Below are positions 63,861 through 64,000 of a DNA stretch of 64,000 nucleotides, piece after piece. The DNA is from Actinernus sp. WN-2022 (Eukaryota > Cnidaria > Anthozoa > Actiniaria > Actinernidae), in NCBI GenBank assembly GCA_030867875.1, contig JAOWCC010000577.1, positions 150,218,344 to 150,282,343 of the forward strand, read 5' to 3'. The notes below the pieces were generated by a model. The model did no database searches. It saw only the letters and a list, made by a program, of their open reading frames with translations, and was not told the origin of the DNA. Both the position numbers and the translations under genes were made by a program. Every line of letters starts with the position of its first letter. The stretch's first letter is position 1.

Positions 63861-64000
63861 GGCCACAGGGAACCCAACTAGATTGTCAGTAGGTACAGGT
63901 ACTGATCATGCATGCCACTTACAGTTACAGAACACGTTAGGCTGAGACTAGGCTGATATGGCCCGAGTAGAGGCTGCATACAGCCTCTTGTTATTATTTT

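Overview
The window looks like nuclear DNA of a ciliated, intron-rich invertebrate, most likely a cnidarian and probably a hexacoral (stony coral or anemone). The host gene content is two conserved animal genes, split by canonical GT-AG introns. The rest is AT-rich and packed with DNA transposons, fold-back elements, LINE pieces, a DIRS-type retroelement and tandem repeats. The taxonomic call is inference, from repeat style and gene similarity judged from memory. All exon, repeat and target-site coordinates were read by eye.

Host genes. (1) eIF3k, the smallest subunit of translation initiation factor 3, lies on the + strand in nine coding exons from 16628 to 38268. The exons sum to 651 nt, which is 216 residues plus a stop, and every junction keeps phase. 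(2) An axonemal inner-arm dynein heavy chain of the DNAH7 type lies on the - strand. Its last 15 coding exons run from 62371 down to 42798 and encode the C-terminal 1042 residues (AAA5, AAA6, C-terminal domain); the rest lies beyond the right edge. The two genes converge tail to tail, with about 4.5 kb between the stop codons.

Layout. 1-4.1 kb: a satellite with alternating 107/101 bp units running into a broken LINE. 4.1-11.7 kb: a 210 bp hairpin, two small MITEs with target-site duplications, a 745 bp MULE-like element with a 9 bp duplication, a LINE tail and a TTAA-flanked MITE. 11836-16524: a DIRS-type retrotransposon with split terminal repeats, internal complementary region, spliced gag start, RT/RNase H and a damaged tyrosine recombinase; it ends 103 bp before the eIF3k start codon. 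16.6-38.3 kb: eIF3k, whose introns hold several inverted-repeat elements, a 1.8 kb palindrome carrying tRNA-like sequence in each arm, and two abutting MULE-like elements. 38.3-42.8 kb: fold-back elements and a degraded cluster of overlapping, GC-richer reading frames that may be a virus-like mobile element. 42.8-64 kb: the dynein gene, with nested TTAA elements, a minisatellite of about 19 copies of a 59/62 bp unit, other intronic tandem repeats and SINE-like sequences.

The two genes have no evident functional link: one acts in translation initiation, the other in ciliary motility. The most interesting material is the mobile DNA: the DIRS end structure beside the eIF3k promoter, the TTAA element family, overlapping MULE target sites, AAGATGGCGG motifs shared by element ends and the eIF3k start, the palindrome, and the compact unidentified element at 39.6-41.4 kb.
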